A stretch of 64,000 nucleotides of DNA from Actinomycetes bacterium (GTDB lineage Bacteria; Actinomycetota; Thermoleophilia; Solirubrobacterales; 70-9), in NCBI GenBank assembly GCA_016861045.1, contig BOKP01000004.1, forward strand, positions 186,001 through 250,000, in the 5' to 3' direction. This document shows, piece after piece, positions 28,039 to 37,298 of this stretch. Numbering within the stretch: the stretch's first letter is position 1; every line of letters begins with the position of its first letter. Position numbers and translations under genes: made by a program. The notes beneath the pieces are model-generated. The model was not told the DNA's origin and ran no database searches. It saw nothing but the letters and a program-made list of their open reading frames with translations.

Positions 28039-28419
28039 GTGACCACGTTCTGGCAGGCGGTGCTCTACGTGCACCTGCTCGCGATGGCGTTCTTCCTCGG
28101 CGGGCAGCTCGTCGTCGCGCTGGCGCTGGTTCCGGTCGAGCGCGCCAACCCCGATCGCGAGCGGCTGCGCGCGGTCGCGCGCCGGTTCGGGATCGGCTCG
28201 GCGCTCGCGCTCGCGGTGCTGCTTCTCACCGGGATCGCGATGGCCGAGCGCTTCTCGATGTGGGGCTCGGGGACGCTGCGGCTGAAGCTGGTCTTGGTCG
28301 GGGCCCTGATCGCCCTGACCCTGATCCACCTCAGGTTCCCGCGCGCCCATGCCCTGCAGGGACTGATCCTGGTGCTGACGCTGGTCGTCGTCTGGCTCGG
28401 GCTCGACCTCGCCGTCTAG
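28039..28419 (+). CDS. small four-helix membrane protein (CopD/DUF2269-like)
   Basis: The 126-residue protein has four hydrophobic segments (about 7-28, 51-69, 80-98, 104-124). The first carries YVHLLAMAFFLGGQL, a His-containing motif shared with CopD-type and related putative redox membrane proteins. Function is unknown. GTG 28039 lies 7 nt after TAGACT (28026-28031), supporting this start and leaderless expression. The stop codon shares its CTAG with the stop of the convergent TreT-like gene. Confidence 0.7.
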   Translation: MTTFWQAVLYVHLLAMAFFLGGQLVVALALVPVERANPDRERLRAVARRFGIGSALALAVLLLTGIAMAERFSMWGSGTLRLKLVLVGALIALTLIHLRFPRAHALQGLILVLTLVVVWLGLDLAV

Positions 28420-29858
28420 GCCTTCGCGCGCTTGGCGAGGAGCGCTCGCAGGAACTCCAGGTACTGCATCAGGTGGCGGGTGCCGAGGAAGTCGGACTCG
28501 ATTCGGCGGCGCGCCGCGAGGCCGATCCGGAGCCGCAGCGCCTCGTCGTCGATCAGCCGCCGCACCGCGCGCCCGAAGGCCTCGAGATCGGCCGGGTCGG
28601 GCAGGAGGATGCCGCTGACGCCGCTTTCGATCTGATCCTGGATGCCGCCACGGGCGCTGGCGACGACCGGCTTCGCCTTCCACATCGCCTCGGCGACGGT
28701 CAGGCCGAAGCCCTCCGCGAGGCTCTTCTGGACGACGATCTCGGAGCGGCGCTGGATCGCGTTCACCATCGCCGCGTTCTCCTCGACGTCGTCCATCGGC
28801 AGGCAGGCGATATGCGTGCGGGCCCGGACCTCGGGGCCGAGCGCCTCGCGCGCCTCGAGCACCTCGGCGAGCACGTCGGCGCCCTCGGGATCGTCGGCCA
28901 CCGCCGCCGCCGCCGGCCCCGCCAGCAGCAGGTGGGGATCGCCGCCGTCGAGCTGCCCGGCGAACCCGCGCAGGACCCCGACCGGATCCTTGAGCCGGTC
29001 CCAGCGCGAGACCTGGGTCGCCAGCGGCGCGCCGTCCGGGATCGGCATCTCCTGGGTGATCTCGGCGCCGCGGAGGACCCGGCCGGCGCTGCCGTCGTGG
29101 CGGATGAAGCCGCCGCCGCCGCGGTCGTCGCCGGCGATCAGCCCGACCCGGGTCAGGATCGCGTCGATCGCCTCGAACCCGAGCTCCTGGTTCTTCGGCG
29201 AGAAGACGTCGATCGAGGGCGGGACGATCCAGACCCGGTCGCGGTCGATCCCCTCCCAGACGAAGCTGTCGCGGGAGAAGACGTAGGCGTCGGCGCGCTG
29301 CACGTAGGGGCGGAGGAAGGACCAGGCGCCGCGGGCGAGCTCGTTGGGCTCGTCGATGCCGACGTGGCAGCGCCAGACGACCGCCGCCCCGGTCTCGCGC
29401 AGGGCCTCGACCATGCCCGCTGTCTGCGGGTCGTGCAGGAACACCACGTCGTGCTCGTCGACGAGCTCCGCGACCGCGGCCGACGCCGGCGCCAGCGTCG
29501 ACTCGTAGAGCTCGCGCTCGTCCGGGCCGAGCTTGCCGCCGTCCCCGGCCGACCCGTGCAGGAGGTTGTGGATCCGCTTCGTCACCGCGAAGAATCCGGG
29601 CTCGCCGCCGATCACGCCCCAGCGGGCGTCGAGCCCGATCCCGCGCACGTAGGCGAGCAGCGACTGCAGGAGCTCGGCGACGCCGCCCCCGCGGGCGGTC
29701 GAGTTGATGTGCCAGATCGACCTGCCCGCGAACAGGGAGCGACCGTCGCGGATCCCGAGGTCGACCTCCTCGAAGCGCTCGCCGAGGATCGCCCGGAACC
29801 GCTCCGGGTCCATCGAGCCGACGTGGATCTCCTCGAACGGGCTCACGATCGCGGCCAC
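28416..29858 (-). CDS. TreT/trehalose-phosphorylase-like GT4 glycosyltransferase
   Basis: The 480-residue GT-B enzyme has SIWHINSTARGGGVAELL near residue 47, the signature of trehalose synthases of the TreT type and related phosphorylases. VFLHDPQTAGMV, WRCHVGIDEPN, QVSRWDRLKDPVGVL and the donor-binding EGFGLTVAEAMWKAKPVVAS with E-x7-E follow. TreT joins NDP-glucose and glucose to trehalose; sucrose-type or phosphorylase activity cannot be excluded. Starts at GTG 29858, GTG 29846 or ATG 29813 are all possible. The hydrolase gene ends 37 nt upstream in the same direction, suggesting an operon. Confidence 0.83.
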   Translation of the reverse strand: MAAIVSPFEEIHVGSMDPERFRAILGERFEEVDLGIRDGRSLFAGRSIWHINSTARGGGVAELLQSLLAYVRGIGLDARWGVIGGEPGFFAVTKRIHNLLHGSAGDGGKLGPDERELYESTLAPASAAVAELVDEHDVVFLHDPQTAGMVEALRETGAAVVWRCHVGIDEPNELARGAWSFLRPYVQRADAYVFSRDSFVWEGIDRDRVWIVPPSIDVFSPKNQELGFEAIDAILTRVGLIAGDDRGGGGFIRHDGSAGRVLRGAEITQEMPIPDGAPLATQVSRWDRLKDPVGVLRGFAGQLDGGDPHLLLAGPAAAAVADDPEGADVLAEVLEAREALGPEVRARTHIACLPMDDVEENAAMVNAIQRRSEIVVQKSLAEGFGLTVAEAMWKAKPVVASARGGIQDQIESGVSGILLPDPADLEAFGRAVRRLIDDEALRLRIGLAARRRIESDFLGTRHLMQYLEFLRALLAKRAKA

Positions 29859-29895
29859 TTGCGCCGCTCCGCGCGCCCGCCCGATGCCGGCGGGC

Positions 29896-30771
29896 TCATC
29901 GCCCGGCCGCCTCCGCGACGACGACGGCCATCCGCGCCGGATCCTCGATCTGCGGGTAATGGCCGAGGCCGGGGAGCTCGGTGACCGGCACGCCGGGGTG
30001 AAGCTCGCGCAGCGCGTCGAGGACGGCGGTCGTGGCGACCGGATCCTCGAGCCCCCACGCGAGCTGCAGGCCCGCCCAGTCGCGGATCGCGCCGTGCCAG
30101 CGGCCGGCGTGCTCGACGCGCTCGTCCATGTAGCCGACGAGGCGGTGGCCGAGCGTGCGGCCGCCGTCGTGGCAGACGAGCGACCACTGGTCGGCGGCCT
30201 CCTCGGGGCCGAGCGGATGGCCGGCGGAGAAGACCGAGCCGAGCTGGTGCCCGAAGACGAGCCGGTTCGTGAGCCGCGCCGCGAGCGGGCCGAGCGGGCT
30301 TCGGAGCACCTTCTGCGCCGGGGTCGGGCTCGCCTTCTCGAGGACGATGCTGCCGTTGAACAGCAGGACCCCGGCCGGCGCCCAGCCGAGCTCGCCCTCG
30401 AGGTCGCGGGCCATCAGCTCGGTCGCGACCGAGGTGCCCATGTCGTGCGCGACGACGAAGACCGGACCGTCCCCGCCGTGGCGGCGGACCAGCTCGGTCG
30501 TGAGGTCGGCCTGCCAGCCGAGCCCGTAGCGGTGCCCGCACGGCTTGTCGGAGAGGCCGAAGCCGAGGAAGTCGAAGGCGAGAACGGCCCGCCCCCGCAG
30601 CTCGTCGAGCATCGCCCGCCAGTCGTAGGAGCTCGAAGGGAAGCCGTGCAGTAGCAGGAGCAGCGGCCCGTCGCCGTCGCGGCGGAAGACATGGATCCCG
30701 TGGCCGCGGAAATGCTCGCGCTCGCCGCGCTCCAGCCACCGTCGGACCCGATCTGTGAGCGCCGCGCTCAT
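29896..30771 (-). CDS. alpha/beta hydrolase with Asp nucleophile (epoxide hydrolase/dehalogenase-like)
   Basis: The 291-residue alpha/beta hydrolase has oxyanion loop LLHGFPSSSYDW and nucleophile motif VVAHDMGTSVA, where Asp replaces the esterase Ser. WGLEDPVA supplies the acid region and GLGHYPQIEDP the His. An Asp nucleophile indicates an epoxide hydrolase or dehalogenase-type mechanism. HDMG rather than HDWG removes the Trp that binds halide, favouring epoxide hydrolase or a non-catalytic MEST-like role. ATG 30771 follows TAGCAT by 16 nt on the minus strand. The TreT-like gene follows it. Confidence 0.8.
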   Translation of the reverse strand: MSAALTDRVRRWLERGEREHFRGHGIHVFRRDGDGPLLLLLHGFPSSSYDWRAMLDELRGRAVLAFDFLGFGLSDKPCGHRYGLGWQADLTTELVRRHGGDGPVFVVAHDMGTSVATELMARDLEGELGWAPAGVLLFNGSIVLEKASPTPAQKVLRSPLGPLAARLTNRLVFGHQLGSVFSAGHPLGPEEAADQWSLVCHDGGRTLGHRLVGYMDERVEHAGRWHGAIRDWAGLQLAWGLEDPVATTAVLDALRELHPGVPVTELPGLGHYPQIEDPARMAVVVAEAAGR

Positions 30772-30790
30772 CCGCCCTGTCGCGCGGATG

Positions 30791-32914
30791 CTAACGGGCG
30801 GTGGTGGCGGCGGAGACGCCCTCGTCGAGGGTGGGGGGCGCGAGCGGGCCCGGGGGGCCGATCAGATAGCCCTGGACGTAATCGACGCCGAGCTCGCGGA
30901 GCAGCTCGAGCGCGCGCGGGCTCTCGACGCCCTCGGCGACCGTCTTGATCCCGAAGTTGGCGGCGACCGCGATGATCGAGCGCACGACCCTTGCGTCGGT
31001 CTCGTCCTCGCCGAGGTTGCGGATGAACCCGGCGTCGATCTTCAGCGTGGTCACCGGCAGGTGCTTGAGGTAGGTGAAGCAGCCGTAGCCGGTGCCGAAG
31101 TCGTCGAGCGCCACGCCGCAGCCGAGGTCGGTGAGGCTCGTGACGAGCTCGCGGGCGGCCTCGAGGTTCTCGGCCGCCGCGGTCTCGGTGATCTCGAAGA
31201 CGAAGTTGGCCGCGGGGGTGCCGGCGAGGATCGCCCGCTCGACCGCGCCGACGAGCTCCGGGGTCGCAAGGCTCCGGGCCGACAGGTTGATCGCTACCGG
31301 CTCGTGCCGGGCCAGCTCGGAGCCGCGGTCGATCGCCCAGCGATCGATCGCGGCGATCAGCTCGCTGCGCTCCGCGTGGGGCAGGAACCGGTCGGGGCCG
31401 ATCGTCTCCCCGCCCTCCTTCATTCGCAGCAGCAGCTCGTGATGGTGGACGGTGCCGGTGCGGACATCGGCGATCGGCTGCGCCCAGAACTCGAGTCGGC
31501 CCTCGGCGAGCGCGGCCTTGGTCCGCTCCCGCCACAGCCGGCCCTCGCGCTCGCGGCGCTCGACCGCCTCGAGCCGGTGGCGGTCGGTGATGTCGCGGGC
31601 CGCGGTCGTGACCCCGACGACCGCCCCCGAGAGGTCGCGGACCGGGATCGCGTGGATCGAGACGTCGATCGCGATGCCGCTCCGGGTGACGCGCTTCGTC
31701 TCGAACGTGACCGGCTCGCCGGCGCGGACCCGGGCCAGCACCATCGCGATCTCGCCGACCCGATCGCGCGGGACGGTCAGCTCGCTCAGCGGGTGCCCGA
31801 TCGCGTCGGCGGCGGAGAAGCCGTAGAGCCGCTCGGCGCCCGGGCTCCAGCCCGAGACCGTGCCCTCGAGGTCGGAGGTCAGCATCGCGTCGCCGGAGCA
31901 GTCGACGATCGAGGCGAGCTCGTCGAGCTCGAGCTCACGCCGCCTGCGGTCGCGCTCGAGGACGACGAGCTGCGCGCAGCACGCCGCGAGCGTCGTCGCG
32001 GCGAGCACGATGGTCACCCCGTCGACGCGTGAGAAGTGGTCGACGACGAGGATCGCCACCGCGAGCAGGATCGCCGCGATCACGAGCCCGCGAAGGAGCG
32101 CGCGCTCGCCCCGCGGGCCCACCGGGGTCGGCGCCGTCGTCCGGAAGGCCGAGCCGGCGGCGATCAGGACCGCCGAGATCGGCCAGAGCGCGTCGCCGAG
32201 GTCACGGCCGACGTAGACGTCGTTGGCGACCGCGACGGCGTAGACGGAGTCGGCCAGCGCCAGGGCCACGAACCCGGCGCCGACGAGCAGGAGCGACGGC
32301 TCCGGCCGCCAGTCGCGGGCTGCCAGCGCGAGCACCAGGCTGATCAGGAGGAAGAGGTCGAGCAGCGGATAGGCGAGCGTGACGGCGACCGCCGCCGCTC
32401 CCCCCGCCGCTCCTTCGACCACCTCGTCGTAGACCAGCCACGACCAGATCGTCGCGATCCCGAGGATCGAGATGAGCAGCGCGGGCGACAGCGCGGCCCG
32501 GCTTCGAAACTGCCCGCTGATGATCCACATGCCGGCGATCAGCCCCGCGTACTGGAGGATGTAGAGGCCGTCCGAGGGGGACGGGTACGGGATCGGGCCC
32601 GGGCCCGCGTAGGCGATCACGAACCAGAGGTCGCCGGCGGCCCAGGCGGCCATCCCGAAGCCGATCGCGAGCCACGCCCGGCGCGACTCGCGGTGACGCC
32701 GGGACCGGTAGAGCACCGCGGCCGCCGCGAGCGCGATCACGAGCGCGTAGGTCAGGTCGTTGAGCTCGCGGTCGAGCTGCCGGGAGCCGACCTGCGCCAC
32801 GGCCGTCGCCAGGTGGACCGCGAGCACCGCGGCGATGAGGGCGGCGAAGGCGGCGGTCGCGCTCGACGCGATCAGCCGGGTGCGGTTCTGTGGGTCGCGA
32901 TCGTCCAAGCCCAT
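30791..32914 (-). CDS. membrane PAS-EAL cyclic-di-GMP phosphodiesterase
   Basis: The 707-residue signalling protein starts (ATG 32914) with nine or ten membrane helices to about residue 330. A PAS domain follows (ASIVDCSGDAMLTSDLEG to VGVTTAARDITDR), then a C-terminal EAL domain without GGDEF. Catalytic and metal residues appear intact: HHELLLRM, AINLSARSL, FEITETAA, VALDDFGTGYG, TLKIDAGF, KTVAEGVES. The last motif reads QGYLIGPP instead of QGYLFSRP. It should hydrolyse c-di-GMP in response to a membrane or PAS input. An alternative start at 33007 would extend the N-terminus. Confidence 0.9.
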   Translation of the reverse strand: MGLDDRDPQNRTRLIASSATAAFAALIAAVLAVHLATAVAQVGSRQLDRELNDLTYALVIALAAAAVLYRSRRHRESRRAWLAIGFGMAAWAAGDLWFVIAYAGPGPIPYPSPSDGLYILQYAGLIAGMWIISGQFRSRAALSPALLISILGIATIWSWLVYDEVVEGAAGGAAAVAVTLAYPLLDLFLLISLVLALAARDWRPEPSLLLVGAGFVALALADSVYAVAVANDVYVGRDLGDALWPISAVLIAAGSAFRTTAPTPVGPRGERALLRGLVIAAILLAVAILVVDHFSRVDGVTIVLAATTLAACCAQLVVLERDRRRRELELDELASIVDCSGDAMLTSDLEGTVSGWSPGAERLYGFSAADAIGHPLSELTVPRDRVGEIAMVLARVRAGEPVTFETKRVTRSGIAIDVSIHAIPVRDLSGAVVGVTTAARDITDRHRLEAVERREREGRLWRERTKAALAEGRLEFWAQPIADVRTGTVHHHELLLRMKEGGETIGPDRFLPHAERSELIAAIDRWAIDRGSELARHEPVAINLSARSLATPELVGAVERAILAGTPAANFVFEITETAAAENLEAARELVTSLTDLGCGVALDDFGTGYGCFTYLKHLPVTTLKIDAGFIRNLGEDETDARVVRSIIAVAANFGIKTVAEGVESPRALELLRELGVDYVQGYLIGPPGPLAPPTLDEGVSAATTAR

Positions 32915-33024
32915 CCTCGGGTCGCGGGCCGCCCGTCGGGTCGGGCCGATGACGGATCCTCGTACGGATGATCGACGCGCCCGCCCGGTCGCTTGAGCGG
33001 CGGCCACGGGTACCCTGGCCCACG

Positions 33025-33624
33025 ATGGGCAAGGTGTTCGACGAGATCTCCGATCATCTGCGCGGCTGGATCGGCCGCCAGGCGCTGTTCTTCGTCGCGA
33101 CCGCGCCCCTGGACGGCGAGGGTCACGTCAACGTCTCGCCGAAGGGGCCGGTCGGCTCGCTCGCGGTGCTCGGCCCGCGGCGGATCGCCTACCTCGACGT
33201 CAACGGCAGCGGCAGCGAGACGATCGCGCACCTGCGCGAGAACGGGCGCATCTGCGTGATGCTCTGCGCGTTCGAGGGACCACCGCGGATCGTCCGGCTC
33301 CACGGCCGCGGGGAGGCGATCCAGCTCGGCGACCCGCGCTTCGACGAGCTGCTTGCCGCGGCCGAGTTCGAGGATCCCTCGATCCCCGAGGCGCGGCGCT
33401 CGATCGTCGACGTGGAGGTGACCCGGATCAGCGACTCGTGCGGCTACGGGGTGCCGCTGATGAGCTTCGACGGCCTTCGCGAGCATCACCCGCTGCTGTC
33501 GGCGAAGCGGATCCGGACGATGGGGCTCGACGACTACCGCTCTTACCAGCGCGAGCGCGGCGCCCGCAGCATCGACGGCCTGCCGGCGCAGGAGCCGCTC
33601 GCCGACGCCGAGCGCCCGGCGTAG
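33025..33624 (+). CDS. pyridoxamine 5'-phosphate oxidase-family flavin protein
   Basis: The 199-residue split-barrel protein has FFVATAPLDGEGHVNVSPKGP, the FMN-binding start of the putative PNPOx group, followed by RIAYLDVNGSGSETIAHLRENGR and ICVMLCAFEGPPRIVRLHGRG. It probably binds FMN or F420. True pyridoxamine phosphate oxidation is unlikely because the C-terminal PNPOx dimerisation domain is absent. ATG 33025 is 8 nt after TACCCT (33011-33016). It is divergent from the EAL gene. Confidence 0.82.
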   Translation: MGKVFDEISDHLRGWIGRQALFFVATAPLDGEGHVNVSPKGPVGSLAVLGPRRIAYLDVNGSGSETIAHLRENGRICVMLCAFEGPPRIVRLHGRGEAIQLGDPRFDELLAAAEFEDPSIPEARRSIVDVEVTRISDSCGYGVPLMSFDGLREHHPLLSAKRIRTMGLDDYRSYQRERGARSIDGLPAQEPLADAERPA

Positions 33625-33640
33625 GTCCGCGCGCCGCGGC

Positions 33641-34468
33641 TCAGGCCGCGACCGGCGCGCTCGCCTCGAGCAGCAGCCGCGCGACGAGGCCGGGGTCGTC
33701 CCAGTTCGGCGTGTGGCCGATCCCGGCGACCCGCAGGTACCGCGATCCCGGCGGCCGCCGCTCGGGCCGGGGCGCGGCGACGAGCCGGTCGAGATCGCCC
33801 CAGACGATCGTCGTCGGCGCGGTCACCTCGTCGGGGTCCTCGCAGACGTAGCGGCGCATCTCGGCGTTCGCGGCCACATAGCCGGGAGCGTCGATCCACG
33901 CCGCGATCATCGCCCGACCGGCGTCGGCCGGCACCCGCTCGGGGCGGCCGATGCTCGAGCGCAGCATCGCCCTCCGCAGCGGCGTGAAGGCCGCCATCGC
34001 CATCACCGCGGGTCGCAGGCGTCGCGCCCAGCGGTGGGCGTCCCGGCGCCGCGGGCCGAGCGGTCGCCGCCAGAGCCCGGCCGGCGAGATCAGGCAGAGG
34101 GATTCCGCGTGCCCCGCCTTCGCCATCTCGACCGCCACCCAGCCGCCGAGCGAGTTGCCGGCGATGTGGGGGCGCGCGACGCCGAGCTCGGCGCAGAGGT
34201 CGGCCAGCGCCGCCGCGAGCGCCCACGGAGTCGGGCTCGCCGCGAGCTCGGGGCTCGCTCCGAAGCCGGGCAGGTCGACGGCGATCACGTCGCGGTGCGG
34301 CGTCAGGGCTTCGAGCTGCGGGCGCCAGATCGCCCGCGTGGCGCCGAGGCCGTGGACGAGCAGGAGCGGCGGCCCCTCCCCGATCCGCTCGTAGGCGATC
34401 CCCGCGGCCCTCCGCGGCTGCGGCTCAGCCACCGATGGCACCGGCTCGGCGTCCCACGACCGCATCAT
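33641..34468 (-). CDS. alpha/beta hydrolase (Ser nucleophile)
   Basis: The 275-residue hydrolase has oxyanion loop LLVHGLGATRAIW, nucleophile AGNSLGGWVA (Ser) and IVWGDLDRLV with the acid. The terminal GIGHTPNWDDP holds the His. The triad is complete; the substrate is unknown. Relatives include meta-cleavage hydrolases and non-specific esterases. Two consecutive ATGs (34468 and 34465) can serve as start. Only 10 bp separate it from the divergent membrane glycosyltransferase gene, so the minus-strand promoter must lie inside that gene. Confidence 0.8.
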   Translation of the reverse strand: MMRSWDAEPVPSVAEPQPRRAAGIAYERIGEGPPLLLVHGLGATRAIWRPQLEALTPHRDVIAVDLPGFGASPELAASPTPWALAAALADLCAELGVARPHIAGNSLGGWVAVEMAKAGHAESLCLISPAGLWRRPLGPRRRDAHRWARRLRPAVMAMAAFTPLRRAMLRSSIGRPERVPADAGRAMIAAWIDAPGYVAANAEMRRYVCEDPDEVTAPTTIVWGDLDRLVAAPRPERRPPGSRYLRVAGIGHTPNWDDPGLVARLLLEASAPVAA

Positions 34469-34471
34469 TAT
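34466..34471 (+). promoter_or_regulatory. -10-like box for the GT-C membrane protein gene
   Basis: CATTAT lies 7 nt before GTG 34479 and overlaps the start codons of the divergent hydrolase gene. Confidence 0.35.
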
Positions 34472-34478
34472 TGCCGCC

Positions 34479-36152
34479 GTGAGAACGCGGCTATCGATGC
34501 TCGCCGCCGCCGCGGCGCTCGCCTCGGCGCTGGCTCCGGGAGCGGCCGCCGCCGACCCCGCCCATGAGCCGCCGTTCGGCCCCGAGCCGCCGCCGACCCT
34601 GACCCCGGTGCACGCGCTCGATCGCTCTCCGCCCGGCTTCGCGCTGACCGGGGCCGAGGTCGTCGCGATCGCCGACGGCATCGCCACGGTCCGCGCCGAG
34701 CGCGCCGAGAGCCCGGGGATGCGGCCGCGGGTGGTGACCCGCGGCGACGGCCGCTGGCAGGTCGACTACCGGGCGGGCGGCGTCGCCGTCGCCGAGGTCG
34801 TGATCGACGACCCGTCCGGTGCCGTGGTCGAGGCGTGGCGCGATCAGCAGGTCGAGGTCAAGCTCGCCCGCGGCTACGAGGGCGCGGTCGCCGGAAACGT
34901 CAGCGAAGCCTGGATCTGGATCCCGCTCTGCGTCCTCTTCGCGCTGCCGTTCGTCGACCCGCGGCGACCCCTCCGCCTCCTCCATCTCGACCTCCTCGTG
35001 CTCCTCTCGTTCTCGATCTCGCTCCTGTTCTTCAACAAGGGCGAGATCGCCTGGTCGGTCCCGCTCGTCTATCCCGCCCTCGGCTACCTGTTCGCGCGGA
35101 TGCTGATCGCCGGGCTGTGGCCACGGACCCGGCCCGGGGCCTTGATCCCGTGGCTGCCGGTGCGCTGGCTGGTGGTCGCCGGCGTCGTGCTCCTCGCCTT
35201 CCGGGTCGTCCTCAACGTGGTCGACTCGCAGGTGATCGACATCGGCTTCGCCAACGTCGTCGGCGCCGACCGGATCGTCTCCGGAGAGGGAGTCTACGAC
35301 GGGTCCTTCACGCCGCTGATCGACCGCGGCGACTCCTACGGGCCGCTCAGCTACATCGCCTACGTTCCGTTCGAGCTGATCTTCCCCTGGGGCGGCGGCC
35401 TCGAGGAGCTCCCGGCCGCCCACGCCGCCGCGATCTTCTTCGATCTCATGGTGGTCGGGCTGCTCTACGCGGTCGGTCGCCGGCTCCGCGCCGCAGCGGA
35501 GGGCCGCGACCTCGGGATCGCGCTCGCCTTCGCCTGGCTCGCCTGCCCCTTCACGCTCTACGCGCTCGACGCCAACGGCGGCAACGACGCGCTCGTCGCC
35601 GGTCTGCTCGTGGCGGCCCTCCTCGTCTTCGCCTCGCCGCTCGCGCGCGGGTTCGCGGTCGGGCTCGCGGCCGCGGTCAAGTTCGGGCCGCTCGCCCTGG
35701 CGCCGCTGTTCGCCGCCGGCGACGGCGAGCGGCGGCTGCGCTCGACCGCGGTCTTCACCGCCGCCCTGGCGGCGGTTGCGGCGGCGACGCTGCTGCCGCT
35801 TCTCCCCGACGGCGGCCTCGGCGAGCTCTACGACCGCACCTTCGGCTACCAGGCCTCGCGCGGCTCCCCGTTCAGCGTCTGGGGTCTCGAGCCGTCGCTC
35901 GGCCGGCTTCAGGACCTCGCTCGCGCGTTCGCGGTCGTGCTCGGGCTCGCCCTGTTCCTGGTTCCCCGGCGCCGCACCGTCCTGCAGGCGGCGGCGCTCG
36001 GCGCGGCGGTCCTGATCGCAACCCAGGTCGGCTCGACCCACTGGTTCTACTTCTTCATCCTCTGGTGGGCGCCCTACGTGCTCGTCAACGCGTTCGCGAC
36101 CCAGGAGCGGATCGTGCCGCGGGCCGGCGCCGGTCCAAGCCGCCGGAGCTGA
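34479..36152 (+). CDS. polytopic membrane protein, GT-C/GT87-like glycosyltransferase
   Basis: The 557-residue protein has a signal-like N-terminus (1-25), an outside domain of about 110 residues (with GRWQVDYRAGGVAVAEVV), then about ten to eleven membrane helices. SYGPLSYIAYVPFELIFPW, after an aromatic/charged loop starting GVYDGSFTP, and the later ANGGNDALVAGLLVAALL and AAAVKFGPLALAPLFA are typical of polyprenol-phosphate-dependent GT-C (GT87-type) mannosyltransferases. The actual sugar and acceptor are unknown. It probably builds envelope glycans or glycolipids outside the membrane. Confidence 0.7.
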   Translation: MRTRLSMLAAAAALASALAPGAAAADPAHEPPFGPEPPPTLTPVHALDRSPPGFALTGAEVVAIADGIATVRAERAESPGMRPRVVTRGDGRWQVDYRAGGVAVAEVVIDDPSGAVVEAWRDQQVEVKLARGYEGAVAGNVSEAWIWIPLCVLFALPFVDPRRPLRLLHLDLLVLLSFSISLLFFNKGEIAWSVPLVYPALGYLFARMLIAGLWPRTRPGALIPWLPVRWLVVAGVVLLAFRVVLNVVDSQVIDIGFANVVGADRIVSGEGVYDGSFTPLIDRGDSYGPLSYIAYVPFELIFPWGGGLEELPAAHAAAIFFDLMVVGLLYAVGRRLRAAAEGRDLGIALAFAWLACPFTLYALDANGGNDALVAGLLVAALLVFASPLARGFAVGLAAAVKFGPLALAPLFAAGDGERRLRSTAVFTAALAAVAAATLLPLLPDGGLGELYDRTFGYQASRGSPFSVWGLEPSLGRLQDLARAFAVVLGLALFLVPRRRTVLQAAALGAAVLIATQVGSTHWFYFFILWWAPYVLVNAFATQERIVPRAGAGPSRRS

Positions 36153-36174
36153 GGGCCCGGCGCGCTCGGCCGTC

Positions 36175-37020
36175 TCAGGCGATCGTCGTGCGCAGCTCGC
36201 CGAGCTCTGGCGAGCTCGTGACGAGCTCGTCGCCCGGCCTGAGCCAGACGCGCGGCTCGCGGGCGCCGCCGACTCCGGCCGGCGTCCCGGTCGAGACGAT
36301 GTCGCCGGGGACGAGGGTCATCAGCGTCGACAGGTGGGCGAGGAGCTCGACGACCCCGAAGATCAGCTCCGCGGTCGTCGATTCCTGCATGCGCTCGCCG
36401 TTCAGGTCGAGGGCGATGCCGATCGCCTCCGGCCCGGCCGGCAGCTCGTCGGCGGTGACGAGCGCCGGCCCGCACGGCGCCGATCCGTCGAAGACCTTCC
36501 CCGGCATCCACTGCGGCGTCTGGAACTGCAGGTCGCGGGCCGAGAGGTCGTTGAGCAGCGTGAAGCCGGCGACGTGGTCGAGCGCGGCCGCGGGAGCGAC
36601 GTCCCTCGCCGTCCGGCCGACGACGAACGCGACCTCGGCCTCGTAGTCGACCTTGCGGCTCGACGCCGGCAGCCGCACCGTCGCGTCGTCGGCGGCGAGG
36701 GCGTTCGCGTACTTGGCGAAGAACGTGGGCACCGCCGGCGGCTCGAGCCGCCCCTCGGCGGCGTGGTCGCGGTAGTTGAGGCCGATGCAGACGATCTTCT
36801 CCGGATCGGGGACGGGAGGGAGAAGCTCGACCGCGGCCAGCGGCAGCCCCGCCCCGCCGGCGCTCGCCGCCTCGAGCCGGGCCAGCACGTCCGCCTCCAG
36901 CAGCCCGCGAACCGTCGTCGGGGCGTCGCCGCCGAGCGCGTCGCCGGCGTCGACGACGGCTCCGCCGGCGAGCACCCCGGCCCGCGGCCCGCGCTCGGTG
37001 CGGTAGCTGATCAGGCGCAT
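36175..37020 (-). CDS. fumarylacetoacetate hydrolase (FAH)-family protein
   Basis: The 281-residue protein has KIVCIGLNYRDHAAEGR, PTFFAKYANALAADDATV, VDYEAEVAFVVGRTARDV (metal-binding Glu residues) and FTLLNDLSARDLQF, followed by GKVFDGSAPCGPALV. This order defines FAH-type metal-dependent hydrolases/decarboxylases acting on 2-oxo acids, such as 2-hydroxyhepta-2,4-diene-1,7-dioate isomerase and acylpyruvase. The substrate is not determined. ATG 37020 lies 7 nt after TAGGCT on the minus strand. The tRNA-Asp gene lies divergently beyond it. Confidence 0.92.
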   Translation of the reverse strand: MRLISYRTERGPRAGVLAGGAVVDAGDALGGDAPTTVRGLLEADVLARLEAASAGGAGLPLAAVELLPPVPDPEKIVCIGLNYRDHAAEGRLEPPAVPTFFAKYANALAADDATVRLPASSRKVDYEAEVAFVVGRTARDVAPAAALDHVAGFTLLNDLSARDLQFQTPQWMPGKVFDGSAPCGPALVTADELPAGPEAIGIALDLNGERMQESTTAELIFGVVELLAHLSTLMTLVPGDIVSTGTPAGVGGAREPRVWLRPGDELVTSSPELGELRTTIA

Positions 37021-37027
37021 GCGGCCA

Positions 37028-37033
37028 AGCCTA
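37028..37033 (-). promoter_or_regulatory. -10 box for the leaderless FAH gene
   Basis: TAGGCT, read on the minus strand, is 7 nt before ATG 37020. Confidence 0.5.
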
Positions 37034-37090
37034 GCCCGCCCGCCGTGCCATAATCGCCGCTCCCGGATCCGGCGTCGGATCCGGAACCGC

Positions 37091-37164
<74 letters not shown>

Positions 37165-37286
37165 TCCTCGCGCGCGGGCGCTTTCGCGGGCCGGGGTGGC
37201 GGGCGGCGGAGCTTCCGACCCGGCCCCGCCGCCTGCCGGCCCTCCGCGAGCCCGCGCCGGCGGCCGCGCCGGGCGGGCGGCGCGGG

Positions 37287-37292
37287 TAGATT
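37287..37292 (+). promoter_or_regulatory. -10 box for the leaderless SDR gene
   Basis: TAGATT lies 6 nt before ATG 37299. Confidence 0.5.
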
Positions 37293-37298
37293 CTCCGC

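Noticed and set aside
37064-37084. Doubled CGGATCCGG as operator of tRNA-Asp
   Set aside because: Two short GC palindromes forming a hairpin upstream of the tRNA are easily produced by chance or are part of the precursor; no further support.
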